A DNA stretch of 64,000 bases from Linum tenue (lineage: Eukaryota; Streptophyta; Magnoliopsida; Malpighiales; Linaceae): assembly GCA_946122785.1 (NCBI GenBank), contig CAMGYJ010000003.1:32567811-32631810 (forward strand), written 5' to 3'. Every line of letters starts with the position of its first letter. Positions within the stretch are counted from its first letter, which is position 1. Under the pieces are notes generated by a model. That model saw only the letters and a program-made list of their open reading frames with translations, did no database searches and had not been told where the DNA came from. A program made the translations under genes and the position numbers. Positions 46,351-59,318 of the stretch are shown piece by piece.

Positions 46351-49300
46351 AAGTGACCTCATGCTTACGATTTACAGCACTTGTGGCTCAAGTTTAACCC
46401 TATCCACATACGAACATTGTATTCTTTGAATTAGCAATTGGTCATCTTAATATGTATTAGTAACTTCAGGCGACAGGTCCACGAAATTATGTTGTATCTA
46501 TCTAGTTTTAGGGCACAAATTGCCCTTAGATTGGGGGCTGTAAGTGGGTAATAGGCATATAGAAAGATTTTGAATTTGAATATCAAGTACTGGTGAATCT
46601 TCTGGGATATTGGAGATCGCAGCAAGATACATTCCATTATTCATCTCTGGGTAGTCATGTCTTTTAAGTCCTCAAATCTACCACAATCAACTTGACATAG
46701 TCATTTAGTGGCTTAAACGACTATTTCATCGACAAATCGATTAGTATTCACTGTCGTTTTTTACTCATTGTAAACATATATGTCTACTATTCATCTGACT
46801 ATGATATGAGAAAAAACTTGACATAGTCATTTCGGTAACATAGTTCCGCTATCCTTCACTTGTGGTCACATTGAGGACAATGTGGTTCTTAAAAGTGTGT
46901 GTGGAGGGAGGGGGTGTTGCATGAATGTTTGTCTCGAATGTATGTTTTCAAATTTTCTCTCTTGTGTTATGCATGTTATGAATGATTGAGGGAGAAAGCG
47001 TGCTTTTTGAGTGATTGTGGATGGTGTTTTAGCATGATTTGACCATTTGGAGTCTTGTATGCATGCTCAATTTTCCCCCCAAATTTGAGGCTCCAAGTTG
47101 GCTACAATACGATTAATTTCTTTGAATCATGAATCTTGCTTTCCTACGATCTCAACCAATGTAGAGGAGAGTGTAGTACGTGGGGAGTTTCGAATTGAAG
47201 TAGTTAATTTGGCTTCTTGATGTTTCCTTATGTTGGATGTTCACTAGTGAATGTGTGGTAGTTTTTTTTGAATGTGAAGCTTGATTCCTAGTTGTAGGTG
47301 GATTGGATGATGCTCAGTTACGTGCTTTCTCACAACCCAATTTTTACGCAAAACAAAGTGGTTTGTAGCTTGTTCTTCAAAGGTTTACGTGTGAGGCATC
47401 TTTCGGATGTTTTCAAAGAATCCGTAGTAGTATCAATGCAAAAACAACTACTCCTATTCATGCCAATTAGAGGGTGATTCACATGGGACCCCACTTAGTT
47501 TCAGATCGCTAGTGCTTGAAGGTCAGTCAATCCTCATGGTGTGGTCCTCCATGTGCCGAGGTATAGGTAGGGGGAAAGAGCGCAAAAAATGACTCCCCTA
47601 CTTGATTGGTTTGAAACCGAAAAAAATAATCAAGATGCTACACACCCAAAGAAAGAAAAACCAAAAAGACGGTTATGATGAAAGTGTAGAATAGAATCAT
47701 CAAGAGCATTCACCCTTCTTACCTACAACTAGGAGTCTTGATTTATGCCTTGCGCCTACCCCTTTTCACTCGATGAAATTCTTTCGAGGATGTTCCGAGT
47801 AGGTTAAATGTGACTATGGATGGTCGAGACCCCCCTAGTCACTTGTGTTCCACATTCGATGATTCATATCAAGTGTGGACGGGATTTAGATGCCTCGGAT
47901 TGCATGGTTTATTTGTATGCTTGACTGGACAAGCAAAAGCTAAAGTGTAGGGACATTTGGTAACACCTAAATCGGTGTTATTAATCTCTATTATCTAGGA
48001 ATTTTTGTGCTAAATCAGCGTGGCTCGGCCACATTGCAAGCTAGTTTATGTCAATATGCGTTTCTATACATTGATCATGAGTTAGGTTGCAATGAAGGGT
48101 TTTCGTGGGTAAATTACCCCCACTTCATTGTATTTTATGATTGCTTTGTGTTTGTGATGATATTCCAGGTCTTAAACTCATCTATGATCAATTGAGGGTA
48201 AATTTTCGGGAGAATCCGAGCATGTTTGCATCACATATGAGCAAGGAAGGGAGAAATTACACATGTCATGGTTGTGACCTCCAGGCCGTGATGCACCTTC
48301 CAACATAGAAATGGACAAAAAGTTGCACGCCTAGACTGACGACCAAGGAGGACCCCAACCGCGAGTAAGATCACGGTCGCGACTTCATGCATGTCGTTTG
48401 TCAAGTGCGGGTCATGCCCTGAGACCGTGATGTACACCACAACCTCCATAAATAGACCATTTTCTTCAAATGAAGAGGGAGAGCCAACCTAGAGTGAGGA
48501 AACAGGTTTTGGGTAGTTTTTAGTGAGATAAAGCACGTTGGAGGAGCTAACGAAGGAACAATATATCCAAGAACCAAGGAGAAGGGTAAGGTGAAGAAGA
48601 TGACTTCAAGCTTGTCCTCTCTCTATAGTTTGTATTTCCTTTCTCTCTATTAATTGAAACCCTATGATTGTTTGGGGGAGATGAATTGTAGTATGTAGCT
48701 AGGTATTATTGATTGAATGTAAACCTAGCCTTGATTCTTATCTATCTATGTTTATTTGATGTTTAATCATGTTATTTTCATGCTTCAGTAGAGGTGGCTA
48801 TTGAATTGTTCTTGACTTAGGTTGAGGTGGCCATCCCCCTAAGTTAGGCTAGAACACCCATCAAATATTGTGGGATTTGGATTGTGTGACAGAGGGGTCG
48901 AAGTTCCATTTGCATAGGGATGATTTTTGATTTAGAGTCTAACCCTAAAGCTCCATGTACCTAGTTAGGTGCATGACCATTGATCTAGTCAAGGGCTTCG
49001 AAGTGTGGTTGTGAGTCATAGCCATCGCATCAACCACGAGATTAGACGACTACTCACAACATAAAGATAGGCAAGTCGGACTAGGGCTTCCACAAATCAA
49101 CTACCTATCATACTACTAGAAGGATTCAATCCTAGGAAACAGTCTAATCTCTACCGACCTCCCAACTACTTAGTTGGTTGTTTTCCTTAGTTAGGTTAGT
49201 TAGTTTGTAACCAACCTTTCCGCTAGATTGAATAGTAGTTTAGAGAGAAGTAATAATACATCTAAGTTCTCTTGGAATATGACTAAAGTCACTTTACTAC

Positions 49301-49400
49301 AAGTCTTGCGTTGGTACGCTTGTCATTGCTAGTGTTAGAGTGAGTGAGCATCGATTTATAAACTTCACATAAGTGGTCGATCCCTTGGAATAAAAAAGTC
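46351..49400 (+). mobile_element. Athila 3' untranslated region and LTR relic
   Basis: After the DUS 3' end (about 46650), the phrase 'cacattgaggacaatgtgg' at 46869-46887 followed by 'aagtgtgtgtggagggaggg' is the landmark of the 3' untranslated region of Athila-type elements, just before their polypurine tract and 3' LTR. From about 47960 the sequence has LTR character: a 'gtgacctccaggccgtgatg' palindromic U3 (48240-48440), a leader with 'agagggagagcc', the 'aaccctatgattg' block (48660) and a U5-like tail to about 49400. No coding region remains. Exact ends are uncertain. Confidence 0.55.
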
Positions 49401-50644
49401 GTCAAAATGAAATATTCTTATTGTCCGAAACTAGTGTTCGCACCATGCTAACAAATTGGGTCTTAGCAACCTAACCTTCGACACTTATATACACACTTAT
49501 CCATCAAAGAAATAAGTGAATCTTGGCATTCAATGAGCGAAGTAAAATGGAGGTTTACATGTTAGGTACCTTGATCAAGTTCAACGACAACCTCCTTCAT
49601 GGATCGATGGAGTGATGTGACTATCTTTCCTTCATCTAGACTTGTCATCAATGTCGGCAAAGCCCCCATCCCACCATTGTTTTCGGCACAACATCCATTT
49701 GGCCGACTTTGAAGCTGGTCACTTGATCCTCCTCCACAAAGACTTGTAGAAGATTGTCCTTTTGTTGCCTATGTTGTGGAGTAATCAAGTCAACACATGG
49801 TCCCACTAGGCGTGCCAATTTTTTTCCAAACCCGTGTTGAGTTGAATTAAGTGTGTCTTGACTTCTTTGGACATCGATTTCTAAGACACGATTTACACCT
49901 ATTTAAACACAGTTCAAACAAGGGGTGTTTGATTAATTTTTTTTTTGTATAATACTTCATAAAATTACTTATACTCATATAGAGTTTCACTAAGAGCTCC
50001 AAACTATGAATATGGATACTTGCAGAGAAAGTGATAAAACTTGATGTAAGCATCGGTTTTATGTTTTTGGGAATCATTGTCTAAGGCGACCACATCTCTT
50101 TATTATAGGCATGTAATGGTAAATGCCTTGGAGAACCATTTACCTTATAACTGCTACAAAGAATTTCTCTCATCTTTAATGAATGTGGTTGACGTGTCTT
50201 CAAATATCGGATGATTGAAAGTTGCTCCCTCAACAGCCTAGGTACATTTCTCTTGTTGAAGTCGAAGTCTTCTCACGACCACATGGTCACGAGACATGAT
50301 CTCATGGCCTGACCTTTCTCAGAGCTTAGTATATTTTTGGGCATACAACCTCGTGGCTATGAGACATGATCTCGCGGCATGACCTCTTACTACACGACCA
50401 TGGACGTCCCATTCGCAACCATGGAATTATGTCTCACGCCAATGACCCTCTCGCTACATGGCTATGAACTTCTTAGTCATGCGTGCCCATGACCCTCTTG
50501 TCTTGCGACTATAGACTTCTCCAGACTTAGTCTATTTCTTTGGCACGCGGTCTTGTGAGTTGTGACCATGAGTGAGTCGTGATCTCGTGGCATGACCCTT
50601 CGACGAGAAGCATGACGCCGTCCACTCATGTTCATGCTCCCATA
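49401..50644. other. Retroelement debris, no gene
   Basis: I see no supported gene. At 50260-50640 repeated phrases such as 'catgatctc', 'gcatgacc' and 'ttgcgactat' resemble the palindrome-rich U3 of the other LTR relics. The part before it (49500-49850) reads like decayed coding sequence on the minus strand, but I cannot assign it. Confidence 0.3.
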
Positions 50645-51112
50645 TAAGGATGACAATTTCGACCTGACCCGTTTTACCCGACCTGTTTAGCCTGTTTTGG
50701 GGCGGGGCGGGCATGGGTACTCTCATCGACTCGACCTGCCTTGACCCGCCCCATTCTCGACCCGTTCGTGCCTAAATTACATGTAACTTTAGTCAAATTA
50801 CTTAGGACTTTCCTTTTATTACATCATACTTTAGCTATAATAAAGTTGTAAATTAATGAAAACCTCAATTTCTCCAATAATTTAACTACATTTATCATAA
50901 TATTGTTTGTTTTCTTGGTCTTATAATACAAATAACGAATATTTCTAATATTTTTCATATAAATTGCATACCCATTGGGTCGACCTGCCCCGACCTGCCA
51001 CCCGTGATAAATTACCCGACCTGAACCCGACCTGTCACGGGACGAGTTTGGGTACCAAGAAACCTACCCCGAACCTACCCCAAATCTGCCACATTGTCAT
51101 TCCTATTTCCTA
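50645..51112. mobile_element. hAT MITE (468 bp), TAAGGATGACAAT ends
   Basis: The left end is TAAGGATGACAATTTCG. The right part reads, inward, TAGGAATGACAATGTGG starting at 51105, followed outside by a 7-bp near repeat (TTTCCTA). A perfect 8-bp repeat CTCCCATA lies at 50637-50644 and 51113-51120 and is taken as the target duplication. The interior has 'gacctgacccg' words at both ends and an AT-rich centre. Confidence 0.75.
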
Positions 51113-51127
51113 CTCCCATACTACTTA

Positions 51128-51491
51128 GGGGTCGTTTGCTTGTTGGATTTGAAAAATGAAGGTTTTGTGCAACAAAAACCTAGGGATTCATGAGGGATTT
51201 ATTGTATTATGGATTTGAAAAGTCTAGTGTTTGCATGATAGAATTGATAATGAATTTACGATGGATTTGTCACATAAGCAACTAACAACCATCATGGATT
51301 TACAAATCCCAAACAAATATGTGGGATTTACAAGTCCGTGGGGTCCACGGATTTGGTCCCAAATTAAAGACCAAATCCGTGAACCCCACGGATTTGACAC
51401 CCATCAACAAACAATGGACTTGTGTTAAATCCATCAAACTTGGGATTTAGGTACCAAATCCATGACCCAAATCCAACAAGCAAAAGACCCC
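51128..51491. mobile_element. Tourist-like MITE (364 bp)
   Basis: The ends are GGGGTCGTTTGCTTGTTGG and, read inward from the right, GGGGTCTTTTGCTTGTTGG, continuing to ATTT. TTA flanks both sides (51125-51127, 51492-51494), the duplication typical of PIF/Harbinger. It lies about 420 bp upstream of the ARP7 start codon and 15 bp from the preceding hAT MITE. Confidence 0.92.
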
Positions 51492-51908
51492 TTAATTGTT
51501 TGGGCTTTTAAACCTAATACCATCAGGCCCACATTAACAATATTAATTGATTTAATTAGATTTGACTTTATAAATAAGTAAACCATCTGGTACAATTTAA
51601 TTTTTACTTGCAAACACTATGTGAGCAGGTCTCACCCGAAACGGCTGTAAATATCTCAAAAAACTTGTGGCAGTTTGAAATGAGGGCAGCCCGCTAAAGA
51701 TAAAATAACCTAGCGGAGCTTGACTGCCTGTGGACTGAGTTTGGGAGCTTCTGCGCTGCGAGAGCTTAAACCAGCTAATTGAAGTTTCCGCTTCTTGGTT
51801 ACGGCTTTGCAGCAGAATTCTCTCGACCTCTCAGAGCTGTGGACTTTCACCCCGTAATCTCGATTTCATAAGCATTGTGAAGCTAGGGTTTTGGGTTCTC
51901 CGTCATCC

Positions 51909-54900
51909 ATGGAGGCGGTGGTGATAGACGCTGGATCCAAGCTCCTGAAAGCCGGTACCGCCGTCCCGGACCAAGCTCCACCAATGGTAATTCACCTCGC
52001 TCTACCTTCCGTTCGGAATTTTGTCCTTTTTTATTTTCTTTCTGTCAATGGGGTAAGTTATAACTCAGTGTCATAGAAATGACTAGCTTGTTTGTCATTT
52101 CTGCGTCTTTATCATCCTTTCGCCTTCTTTGCATGAGAAAACATTGCGGGAAAATAAGCACACGGTGATTTTTACCTTTTCCTTTAGCTCTGAATCGCTA
52201 ACAAGTGTGCTCTCTGTAGTCCTTAGTCCTTTGGGTATTAAATAAACTACCGAATGTATTGAATTTACGACTTTTAATTTTCCTTTTATGTCATGTATAA
52301 GTTGATTTTGTGATCAAAATGTCATTTTGTATGAATGTTTCAATAAAGTGAACCAAGTAGATTATATATCCTTTCTGGGAGCTGATAACCTGAATGAAGG
52401 AGAGACCGAAGGCAATTCTTTTTCCTAGTATGAAGTTGAAATGTTCCCTAGCAGAAGATGACCACCTTGGTCAAGTGAGTTGCATATTGGGAGAGGGAAT
52501 CCAACTTCTTTCTTGTCTAAACAGATAATTCCCACGCAAATGAAGCGCATGCTCGAGGAAGGATCAGCAGCTGATAGTCCAGTAGTTGAGGATTTTACAG
52601 TTGACCCAGTGGTTCGAGGTTGCATAAAAGATTGGGATGCTATGGAGGATTTGCTGCAATATGTTCTGTACACAGGTCTTGAATGGGAAGAAGGAAATGA
52701 AGGGCAGGTTTTGTTTACTGATCCGCTTTTCACACCAAAGGTTAGCCGAAGCTTTCATTATATACTAAAACTTGGAATATGATGCATCCTTGCTAGCATT
52801 GGAGGCTTGCTGTTGTCATAAAAAAAATGAGGTCGTAGCATCTTTGCTAGATGCAATTGAAATAAGAGAGTCTTAGCAGTGTAGCTCTGATCTTGAGTTG
52901 GCTGAGATTCCTTTTTCTTGGATCTCAACTGAAGATGTAAAGTTATTGAAAGAGAGCGATCTCTTTTATTAATTTGTTTGCTACACATGAACTAACTTCT
53001 TAAGTTTTATTAGACTTCTTTGTTAGTAGGTTGCTCAGTGTTAACTAATTTTGGGTGTACAGTTAGGGTTGGAGGAAAATGGTGGTGTCTCTTTTTCAGA
53101 TCAGCAGTTGGTGTAGCAGATGTTCAAACATTAGTTAAAGTAGATATTTGATCAAGATTCGTATGCCACTATCTTAGATTGTGTGCCTCTGTCTAGTATT
53201 TAACATAGAATGTCCTTCTGGGTCTATATTTATCTGAAGAGAACCCCTTTCTTTTTTTTGCAGGCTGTTAAAGAGCAATTGGTCCAGTTGATGTTTGAAA
53301 CATTTAATGTGTCTGGATTCTATGCATCTGAACAAGCAGTCTTGTCTCTCTATGCAGTTGGGCGTATCTCTGGATGCACAGTTGACATTGGTCATGGGAA
53401 AATAGGTATATAAACCATATTGCATTTTTTAATCCTCGTTTTTAGTCAATATATTCAGTTTGGCTTTAATTGATTGGTCCTACATGTCTGATCCCCTTCG
53501 TTTCCAGATATTGCGCCTGTACTTGAAGGTGCTGTGCAGCAGATATCCTCCAAAAGGTTTGAAATTGGGGGACTTGACTTGACGAAGTTACTGGCTCAAG
53601 AATTGGCCAAGTCGAATCCCACGGTTAATCTCAATATTTCTGATGTTGAGAAAATTAAAGAAAAGTACTCTTGTTGTGCCGAAGATGAGTTTGCTTACAG
53701 GAAAACACAAGAAACGAATGAGATAGAGCAGCATACACTTCCTGATGGCCAGGTCTGCCTTTTTTCCTACACTAGATAAAGCTGACACAGCAAATCAAAA
53801 AAATAAAGAAAATACTGACATGTTCATTGAACGTCAAGACATATTTTCATTAACAGCTAAGCAGCCAAGCATTTCCCCTTAGATTTCTCTTGCTGGTATG
53901 ATTATAGAAAAATGAGCTATATTCAACTTAAGGTGGCATTTTTAGTGTTCATTCTTCATTGTGACATTCTGATTATGAATGCAGTTCATTTGGAGTTGCT
54001 TTTCAAATGTAAACTTATCACGAAAAAATCCTTGATTGTGTTTCTGTACTGGTTTTTCATAGCCGTAGAAATGGGATGTGAATAATGTTCTGACAAACAC
54101 GGTGCTCTGTTTATTCTACAGAAACAAGAAAAAGGAAAGAAATTAGGATTCTAAATTATGTGGCTATTATTCTTTCAGGTGATAAGTATTGGAAAAGAAA
54201 GATATACTATTGGCGAGGCTTTGTTCCAACCTGTCATATTGGGGCTTGAGGCACATGGAATTGTTGAGCAACTTGTCCGTTGTATTTCAACAGTTTCTTC
54301 TGATAATCATCGGCAGCTTCTGGAAAATACTGTGCTTTGTGGTGGCATAACTGCTATGCCTGGTGAGTGGCTGATTCATCCTGGAATTGGTTATTCACAT
54401 TCTTATTTCTCATGAAAAGCATACATTGACCTCGTCGTGAGTATTATGAACATTGGTGATTTGTGTCCTTGATAGGAATAAGAGTTGTCATCAATAGTTT
54501 CTCTTACCTCACTGAAAGATTAATATGTCACATTTTCATAATCGTTGGACTCAACATTTGTTACTTACCATGAATGATGGATTAGAGGGATTTTATACAT
54601 GTTGTGGTGTCTAGTTTGGTATGCCCAATCTCTTCCCAGAATGGATGCCTGTGTGATGTTTGTTCAGTCAGCTCGCTTGATGAAGAGACACCATTAGTAT
54701 GGAGTTGCGGATGAAATTATAATGTTGGTCTTTTGCAGGATTCGAAGATAGATTTCAGAAAGAAGCTGGATTATGCTCTTCAGCTATTCGTCCTTCACTT
54801 GTCAAGGTACTACTAGGCTCTATTATTGTTGGAGATAAAATTATTCCTGCCTATCTTTTCAGAGGTGTACCTTCTGCCTATTTCTCTTAAAGATCATGCC

Positions 54901-55381
54901 ATGGAGCTGGTGCATAGTAATTTTTCTTAGCTTGTGACTGTCGTAGTTTCCATCTTTGTTCCTTTTTTTGTCTGTAAATGTGCAACTGTGAGTCTTCTCT
55001 ATCTACTCTCCCGGTTTGGCCTTGAGGATCATGACTAATTTGATATTGGCTGGCCAAATAAAACGATGCTCATCAAAACATGTTATGGATGAAGTTGATT
55101 TTGTGGATGTGTTTGATTAAAACAGAAGTTAAGGGACATTTATAGGTGGCTATTGATCTAGTTAGACAGATCTTAGCTCCTTCGAATTCTGATCTGGTAT
55201 GCACTGTTATTCTATGTGGCGATTGCAGCCTCCAGAGTATATGCCGGACAAGCTGACGGAGTTTTCAGCATGGGTGGGAGGTGCTATACTTGCCAAAGTT
55301 GTGTTTCCTCAAAATCAGCACGTTACTAAGGGAGAATATGATGAAACTGGACCATCCGTCGTTCATCGAAAGTGTTTTTGA
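51909..55381 (+). CDS. ARP7: Actin-related protein 7, 361 aa
   Basis: Exons: 51909-51986, 52525-52740, 53264-53405, 53508-53752, 54179-54362, 54739-54806, 55229-55381. The chain totals 1086 nt with GT-AG introns. The protein starts [20 protein letters not shown] and ends [11 protein letters not shown], the actin-type C-terminus. The actin fold is evident in [10 protein letters not shown] (phosphate 1), [16 protein letters not shown] (phosphate 2) and [16 protein letters not shown] (adenosine loop). The block [20 protein letters not shown] is close to the plant ARP7 sequence as I know it. ARP7 is a nuclear, plant-specific actin-related protein that serves as a subunit of SWI/SNF-type chromatin remodelling complexes and is essential in Arabidopsis. 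An earlier in-frame ATG at 51891 would add only six residues; I chose 51909 because the conserved N-terminus starts there. Confidence 0.95.
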
Positions 55382-56257
55382 GACCTTCGTTGGTTTGTCA
55401 TAGCTCCTCCTTGTGCTACCATGTATGTTTGATGTGTCTAGATTCACAGAATTACCCATTGGGGCTGCCTGCAGCAAACTACAGCTGTCGCCTGTTGGAT
55501 CTATGCCAATAGAATTCTGAGAATCTTAACCTTGTAACAAAACTTATCGAAATCTTCAACCTCTGTAATAGGCTGTAACAATATTGCTGTGAAGTTGGTT
55601 CCTATGACTCACTTCTCTAATCCTGAATGGACCAAAAAAGAGTCCCATTAGTTCATATCCTCGTCTCTCTTTTAAGTTGATGAACCAACCCTTTACCAGC
55701 ATGGCACTCCTGAGATCGTCCTATCTGTATCCGCATGAACTCTTGGTCTTGTATTTATGGCTTGAGCTGCTTCTCAAAACGCCATGTTTGATTTGCTAGG
55801 ACAGCACTGGACTCCTTCCATTGCCTTGCGCCACCTCAACTGATGTCACCGCAGGATGGGGTTTGCGGGTGGCCAGCCGCCGCGGGTGGTGCTGTGGATG
55901 GTCCACTGGTTGCTCAGGTGGTGCCGGAGTTGGCTGAGCGATCAACTTAAAATTTCCAATGTTGTTGGTTGGAGTACACGACTCCTGGCCATTGCACGAC
56001 CTCTTTGCCCGCGATTGAAGTTAGCAACGATACCTAATTTAGCATGCGTCACTTCTTCTTCTCCCAAACCATTCTTCGTGCATAAGGAGAGTCCTGATCC
56101 GGTGCCTCTAACTACGAGAGGAGATAGATACTAACACTTATTATAAAAGTATTATAGTAACGGCTAATTACGCTACCACTTCCTCTACATTCCTTAGAAC
56201 ATTTTCAACAATAACATGAAAAAATCATAAGTTCCAAATAATCACCTCCAACAAGAG
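55382..56257. other. Region between ARP7 and the copia element
   Basis: The first 250-300 bp are presumably the ARP7 3' UTR. At 55850-56130 an open frame exists on the plus strand, but I recognise no motif and codon use looks random. Nothing else is supported. Confidence 0.35.
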
Positions 56258-56456
56258 TGAAAGATGTATCACTAACAGATTTGGTATTAATAACTAACAT
56301 GATTTACATTGAGTTAATCTTCTCCTAATACACATGAGTTGCTACGGAATGCTAGCAACTAAAAGAGTCCCACGAAGGCACTTCCCCAAAGAATAGGAAC
56401 AAAAGAGAGAGTGGGAAAATAGAAAGACAAATAAAATAATTTATTTATCTCTAATA
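56258..56456 (-). repeat. 3' LTR of the copia element
   Basis: The left copy of the 199-bp LTR, on the minus strand the downstream one. It begins TATTAGAG in its own orientation, where TGTTAGAG is usual, so the terminal TG has mutated, and it ends CATCTTTCA. A purine-rich CGGGAGGCG stretch beside it at about 56460-56475 is the likely polypurine tract. Confidence 0.9.
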
Positions 56457-57167
56457 CGCGGACGCCTCCCGCAAGATGGAGGAGGTATCAACGACGCCGA
56501 TCTTGGATCGAAGAAGTAGAAACCGAGTCGAGGGAAGCGACTTGGTGAGAGCGTCAGCCAACTGATGAGAAGTGGGAATGTAGGCCACACGGAGTCGACC
56601 ATCCTGAACGAGTTGCCGAACAAAGTGATAATCCAGAGCCAGATGTTTCATGCGAGAGTGAAAAACGGGATTGGCGCTAAAGTAAGTGGCACCAAGGTTG
56701 TCTGAGAAGATTGTGGGTGGAGCAGGTAATGGATGACGCAGCTCAAGAAGAAGATTTTGGACCCATTCCAGCTTCGCAATGACACTGGCAATGGCCCGGT
56801 ACTCGGCCTCGGCACTAGAGCGAGCAAATGTGCGTTGTTTGTTTGAGAACGCCATGAGATGAGAGTAGTACCAAGATAGACAAGATACCCAGTAGTGTAG
56901 GAGCGGTCGTCAAGGTTCCCTGCCCAATCGAAGTCAGCAAAGGCAGACAAAGAGATGGAGCGAGATGTCCGACAAATGGTTAGGCCATACGTGAGAGTAC
57001 CAGAGATATAGCGTAGTAGCCGCTTGACGCACTACCCATGTAAGCGGTCTGGGCATGCATTTACTTGGAAAGCTTGTTGACGGAGAAGGCAAGGTCAGGA
57101 TGAATGTAGAGAAGATAATGGAGAGCACCAATAACTTGACGAAAACGGGTCGCATCCGTCGGAGGAC
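56451..57167 (-). pseudogene. copia RT end and RNase H
   Basis: Behind the insertion the minus strand continues with RT/connection (TDATRFRQVIGALHYLL type, partly shifted), then RNase H (SAFADFDWAGNLDDRSYTTG, SSAEAEYRAIASVIAKLEWV, SDNLGATYFSANPVFHSRMK, HQLADALTKSLP). The product ends a few bases from the 3' LTR. At least one frame change lies at about 56850. Confidence 0.85.
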
Positions 57168-57172
57168 TACCA

Positions 57173-58116
57173 TGATGAATCCCAGTTTGCAGGATTCAGG
57201 AGTATGTTTTGCTTGGCCAAGAAGTAACAATGGTTTGGAAAAGAAGAAAGCAATTTTGGCTAAGTATAGAAGCCGGGTTGGGATGCCTACTTTGGGAACT
57301 TGTTCCTTACAATTGGTTCACTGGAAATTCGAGTTTAGTGGCTCGTATTGAAGATGGGGTGTTTTTCTACACGAGAGTATGCTTGGAAGCTCGAGAGGAA
57401 CTTCAGAAGGCCATTTTCAAAGTTGATCAAAAGGCTATGCCAATACTGGAAAACTGCCAGGAAATAGCTAAGTCTGGAAAAGTGATTATGAAGCCTACGT
57501 TGGAGCTCAATTCAGGGAGCATGGAGCAGAGTTGGTTCAAGGGGTTTCTATCACACGAAAGTGGGTATTCTTGTCTACAAAGGGAAGACATTGGCTGAAT
57601 GAAGAGATACCTAGAAGGCTTCGAACCAAGGTCTCAAAGTGAGTACGAAGTCACAAATTTATGTGTTGTAAAAACAAAGTTTCTTTCCTTGTTTGATTCA
57701 GATTCAGTTTCCTTGTTTGTTTGGAGTTTCTGTTCGTATTATAAGCTAATTAGGATTTCCTTATGATGAGTAGATAAACGTAGCTGGGTATTATTTAAAG
57801 GCTGGACATTGTATTGTAAGAGAGATTACCAAGAGATTGAATTCAATTTGAGTCTTGATTCATTAAGTTTTGCTTCGTGAGAGAGGATCCTGAGCAATTC
57901 GAGGGATTCTATCGAGCAATTACCCACATTGTTCGTGAACGAGCGTCTACCTATCTCTTTTGAGCCTCCTCCCTTGTGTGAGGTTGCACGAAAGTGACCA
58001 TCAAACCATAACCAAATCTGCCCCTGTTTGTTTTTCCTTTAGTTTTGATTCAATTTCGTCGCTGAATTGAGAAGTTGCGTGCATTCTGATCAGGCCATCC
58101 TTCTAGGATTGCATCA
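57173..58116 (+). mobile_element. Solo-LTR-like insertion (944 bp) in copia RT
   Basis: The element starts TGATGAATCC and ends GGATTGCATCA (TG...CA), with TACCA duplicated on both sides (57168-57172, 58117-58121). Copia homology continues across it. A TATA-like TATTTAAAGG lies near 57792-57801, followed by sequence of R/U5 character, so it is most simply a solo LTR in plus orientation. Its U3 part holds a 129-codon open frame at 57209-57598 that I cannot identify. Confidence 0.75.
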
Positions 58117-58121
58117 TACCA

Positions 58122-59318
58122 TCCTTAAGAGTGAGAGTGGTTGAGGAGACCAAGGGAGTATCGACAGCCTTGGAGTCAGTCATGAGAAAGCGGCGGAGCA
58201 GGTCGACCATGTACTAATGCTGAGACAGAATATAGCCAGAGAAGCAGGAATAACCTCAATGCCCAAGAAATAGTTTACATCACCAAGTGCTTTGAGAGAG
58301 AAACAACTAGAGAGAGCCTACTGAAATATGAAGAGGAGAGCGGGATTGTTGCCGGTGAGCAGTAAATCATCAACATACACCAGGAAGTAGAGCAAATCGT
58401 TGCCGCGAGAATACACAAAGAGAGAGGCATCATAATGTGTCTTCATGAAGCCAAGGTCGTGAAGAAAAGTACTCAAAGTAGTATACCAAGCACGAGGCGC
58501 CTGACGAAGTCCATAAATAGCACGCCGGAGGTGCCATACATGATGAGGACGAGTGGGATCGACAAAACCGGGGGGTTGCTCCATATAAACCTCTTCTTGT
58601 AAAGGCCCCTGTAGAAAAGCATTGTTAACATCAAACTGGGCAATAGGCCAGTTGTGAGAGAGAGCCAACGTAAAGACAGTGCGAATGGTGATAGGTTTGA
58701 CAACGGGACTGAATGTGTCGGTGAAGTCGAGCCGGGGACGCTGATGAAATCCCTTGGCAACAAGGCGAGTCTTAAACCGAGAAATAGAGCCATCAGAATG
58801 ATGCTTGACATGATAGACCTAACGGTTCCCAAGAACATTATAATGAGGCAGGTGGGGCACGAGATCCCATGTGTGATTGACCAATAAAGCTTCATTTTCT
58901 GCCGAGAGGTCAGTGGACCATTCATTGTATTAGAGAGCCTCCTTGATAGTGTGGGGATGAAGAGGTGGCGGCCCAGGTTGGAGTTGGGCAGTAAATAGTC
59001 GTTTCTTGGGCCGTAAAATACCCCTATGAGCCCGAGTTTGCATGGGAAGAGACCTGATGATGGGTGGCGGGGGACCAGAAGGGAGAGGTGGCCCAGATGG
59101 TGGAGTAACTAGCCCACCAGGAGTGGGCGAATGGGAAGGGCCCGAAAGAGAGGCATCTTGCACTGGGGAAGCATCTTGCGTTGAGGAGGAATGGGCCGGT
59201 GGAAGCCCACTGGTGGAAACGGGAGCATAGCAGCTCGGCAAAAGGGAAATGGTAGGCGACTGGTCGAGTAGCCAAGAGGCTAGTTGTGGCGGCTCGCTCG
59301 AAGTGGTAGGGAGACAAC
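58122..59318 (-). pseudogene. copia reverse transcriptase
   Basis: RT motifs are AQFDVNNAFLQGPLQEEVYM, VWHLRRAIYGLRQAPRAW and the catalytic YVDDLLLTG at about 58358-58382. The section upstream (58473-59241) is Pro/Ser-rich linker and RT start in shifted frames. Homology runs on to 58122, where the solo-LTR-like insertion interrupts it. Confidence 0.8.

Noticed and set aside
49847..50077. A minus-strand frame of 76 codons between LTR relics
   Set aside because: No motif, low complexity, and surrounded by retroelement debris.
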